This document shows, piece after piece, positions 7,318-8,272 of a stretch of DNA of 8,272 nucleotides. The position numbers and the translations under genes are program-made. Location: contig JADGFH010000032.1 of NCBI GenBank assembly GCA_016743925.1, forward strand, positions 5,238-13,509, read 5' to 3'. This DNA is from Labilibaculum sp. Its GTDB lineage: Bacteria; Bacteroidota; Bacteroidia; Bacteroidales; Marinifilaceae. Below the pieces are notes generated by a model. That model made no database searches, was not told the DNA's origin, and was given only the letters and a program-made list of their open reading frames with translations. The first letter of the stretch is position 1, and each line of letters opens with the position of its first letter.

Positions 7318-7325
7318 TATTTTTG
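7318..7325 (+). promoter_or_regulatory. Candidate -7 promoter element of hrpB
   Basis: TATTTTTG matches the Bacteroidota -7 consensus TAnnTTTG exactly. A TTG at 7292-7294 is a possible -33 element, though its 23-bp spacing is slightly long. Transcription would begin near 7331-7333, about 17 nt before the proposed TTG start codon at 7349 and downstream of the alternative ATG at 7271. It therefore bears on the choice of start. Confidence 0.5.
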
Positions 7326-7348
7326 CAAAACACAAAAATGATAGAAAT

Positions 7349-8272
7349 TTGAAATTCGATCCATATAAATTTGACTTGCCCATAACCGAAATTATCGAAG
7401 AGGTAAAAGAGCACTTATCCGCATCCAATACATTAATTGTAAATGCACCTCCGGGAGCCGGAAAAAGTACCTTATTGCCCATTGCCTTATTGGAAGAAAA
7501 ATGGCTAAGCGAACAAAAAATAATCATGTTGGAACCACGTCGATTAGCAACTCGATCTATCGCCATGCGATTATCCGAATTACTAGGTGAAAAAGTAGGT
7601 CAGCGTGTAGGATATCGAATTCGATTCGATAATTGTGTTAGTTCCAACACCCAATTGGAAGTAGTAACCGAAGGTATCTTAACCAGAATGCTGCAAAGCG
7701 ATAATGCACTGGAAGGTGTTGGATTGATCATTTTTGATGAGTTTCATGAGCGCAGTTTATTTGCTGATGTAGCATTGGCACTTACTAGGGAAACGCAGCA
7801 AATTCTACGACCAGATTTGCGCTTAATGATTATGTCGGCAACCTTGAATATGCCACAACTTACCAAATTACTTAAAGCGCCTGCGGTAGTGAGTCAGGGA
7901 CGACAATATCCGGTTGAAATCAAATATCATGGCGAAAACGATCCTTATCATTTACCCGAATTAACCGCCAATACAGTAAGCAAAGCGGTAAAAGAACAAA
8001 ATGGTGATATTTTGGTATTTCTTCCTGGAGAAGGAGAAATTAAATCCTGTGAAGAAATTCTAAAGCATAAACACAGAGACATTGTCATTCATCCGCTATA
8101 CGGACAAATGCCTCAAGGCAAACAGTATGCTGCTATCATGCCAAACAAACAGGGCAAACGAAAAATAATACTGGCGACTTCGATTGCTGAAACTAGCTTA
8201 ACCATTGAGGGAATTACAACGGTTGTAGATTGTGGTTTTGGTAGATCCTTACAATTTAATCCTAACACTGGA
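7349..8272 (+). CDS. hrpB: ATP-dependent RNA helicase HrpB, DEAH/RHA type (N-terminal 308 residues; cut by window edge)
   Basis: This is a superfamily 2 DExH-box helicase of the HrpB group, cytoplasmic and of poorly defined role in bacteria. Helicase motifs appear in order: Walker A APPGAGKST (about 33-41), LEPRRLA (61-67), VTEGILTRML (106-115), DEFH (130-133), SAT (163-165), VFLPGEGEI (223-231) and ATSIAETSLTIEGI (276-289). The text stops shortly before the expected QRxGRAGR motif and the HrpB-specific C-terminal region. I place the start at TTG 7349 because the protein then begins with FDPYKFDLPITEII, as I recall for Bacteroidota homologues, and because a perfect -7 element lies just upstream. 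ATG 7271 is the alternative and would add 26 residues of unfamiliar, Cys/His/Phe-rich sequence. It is divergent from the glycan operon and not functionally tied to it. The identity is firm; the start is less so. Confidence 0.93.
   Translation, partial: MKFDPYKFDLPITEIIEEVKEHLSASNTLIVNAPPGAGKSTLLPIALLEEKWLSEQKIIMLEPRRLATRSIAMRLSELLGEKVGQRVGYRIRFDNCVSSNTQLEVVTEGILTRMLQSDNALEGVGLIIFDEFHERSLFADVALALTRETQQILRPDLRLMIMSATLNMPQLTKLLKAPAVVSQGRQYPVEIKYHGENDPYHLPELTANTVSKAVKEQNGDILVFLPGEGEIKSCEEILKHKHRDIVIHPLYGQMPQGKQYAAIMPNKQGKRKIILATSIAETSLTIEGITTVVDCGFGRSLQFNPNTG

Larger units (their letters stand above)
6916..7348. other. Divergent intergenic region between the GH20 operon and hrpB
   Basis: No convincing gene is present in these 433 bp. 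The region is very AT-rich and should carry the promoters for both divergent units. From left to right it holds the leader of the GH20 gene, a weak -7-like match at 7000-7007, direct repeats from 7040 to 7136, overlapping inverted repeats from 7240 to 7276, and a perfect -7 consensus for the plus strand at 7318-7325. The hrpB reading frame stays open back to 7151, but the peptide upstream of 7349 does not look like the helicase. Confidence 0.7.

Noticed and set aside
7151..7348. N-terminal extension of HrpB or a separate small peptide in the open frame
   Set aside because: The sequence is unlike HrpB N-termini, and the best promoter match lies downstream of the ATGs.
7338..7352. Four-codon ORF (ATG ATA GAA ATT TGA) before hrpB
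   Set aside because: Too short to call as a gene; kept only as a side note on hrpB initiation.
7309..7566. Minus-strand 85-codon ORF opposite hrpB
   Set aside because: It is antisense to the Walker A region of hrpB and shows no recognisable motif.
1..8272. CRISPR arrays, tRNA or rRNA genes, transposases, toxin-antitoxin or phage genes
   Set aside because: I found no regular spacer-repeat pattern, no RNA gene signature and no such coding sequence on either strand.

Overview
The window is AT-rich and looks chromosomal, from a member of the Bacteroidota. Pointers to this are lipoprotein signal peptides on glycan-degrading enzymes, A-rich leaders without clear Shine-Dalgarno sites, a perfect TAnnTTTG promoter element, and a clustered GH20, S1 sulfatase and GH29 set typical of polysaccharide or mucin utilisation loci. 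A marine or gut Bacteroidales/Marinilabiliales-like organism would fit, but the sequence alone does not settle this.

Layout from left to right: (1) a minus-strand PhoA-type alkaline phosphatase whose C-terminus is cut off by the left edge (1-1460); (2) a short gap holding a strong rho-independent terminator for the upstream operon (1514-1556); (3) a three-gene minus-strand operon, in transcription order GH20 beta-N-acetylhexosaminidase (6915-5338), S1 sulfatase lipoprotein (5266-3710) and GH29 alpha-L-fucosidase lipoprotein (3697-1604); (4) a divergent intergenic region of about 430 bp (6916-7348) rich in direct and inverted repeats; (5) the first 308 codons of the plus-strand DEAH/RHA helicase HrpB (7349 to the right edge).

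The three operon enzymes remove terminal fucose, sulfate esters and terminal GlcNAc/GalNAc. Together they suit stepwise exo-trimming of a sulfated, fucosylated, HexNAc-containing glycan such as mucin O-glycans or an animal or marine glycoconjugate. All three carry export signals, so they act outside the cytoplasm. No SusC/SusD pair, regulator or sulfatase-maturating enzyme lies in the window. The phosphatase follows the terminator and is probably a separate unit. HrpB is an unrelated housekeeping-type gene.

The coding content is recognisable and I see no novel defence or mobile system. The less ordinary signals are non-coding: an array of YTGAYAT-type direct repeats about two helical turns apart upstream of the operon, overlapping dyads that share one arm near hrpB, an intercistronic hairpin before the sulfatase, and a promoter-like element inside the terminator stem. 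HrpB also appears to start at TTG.
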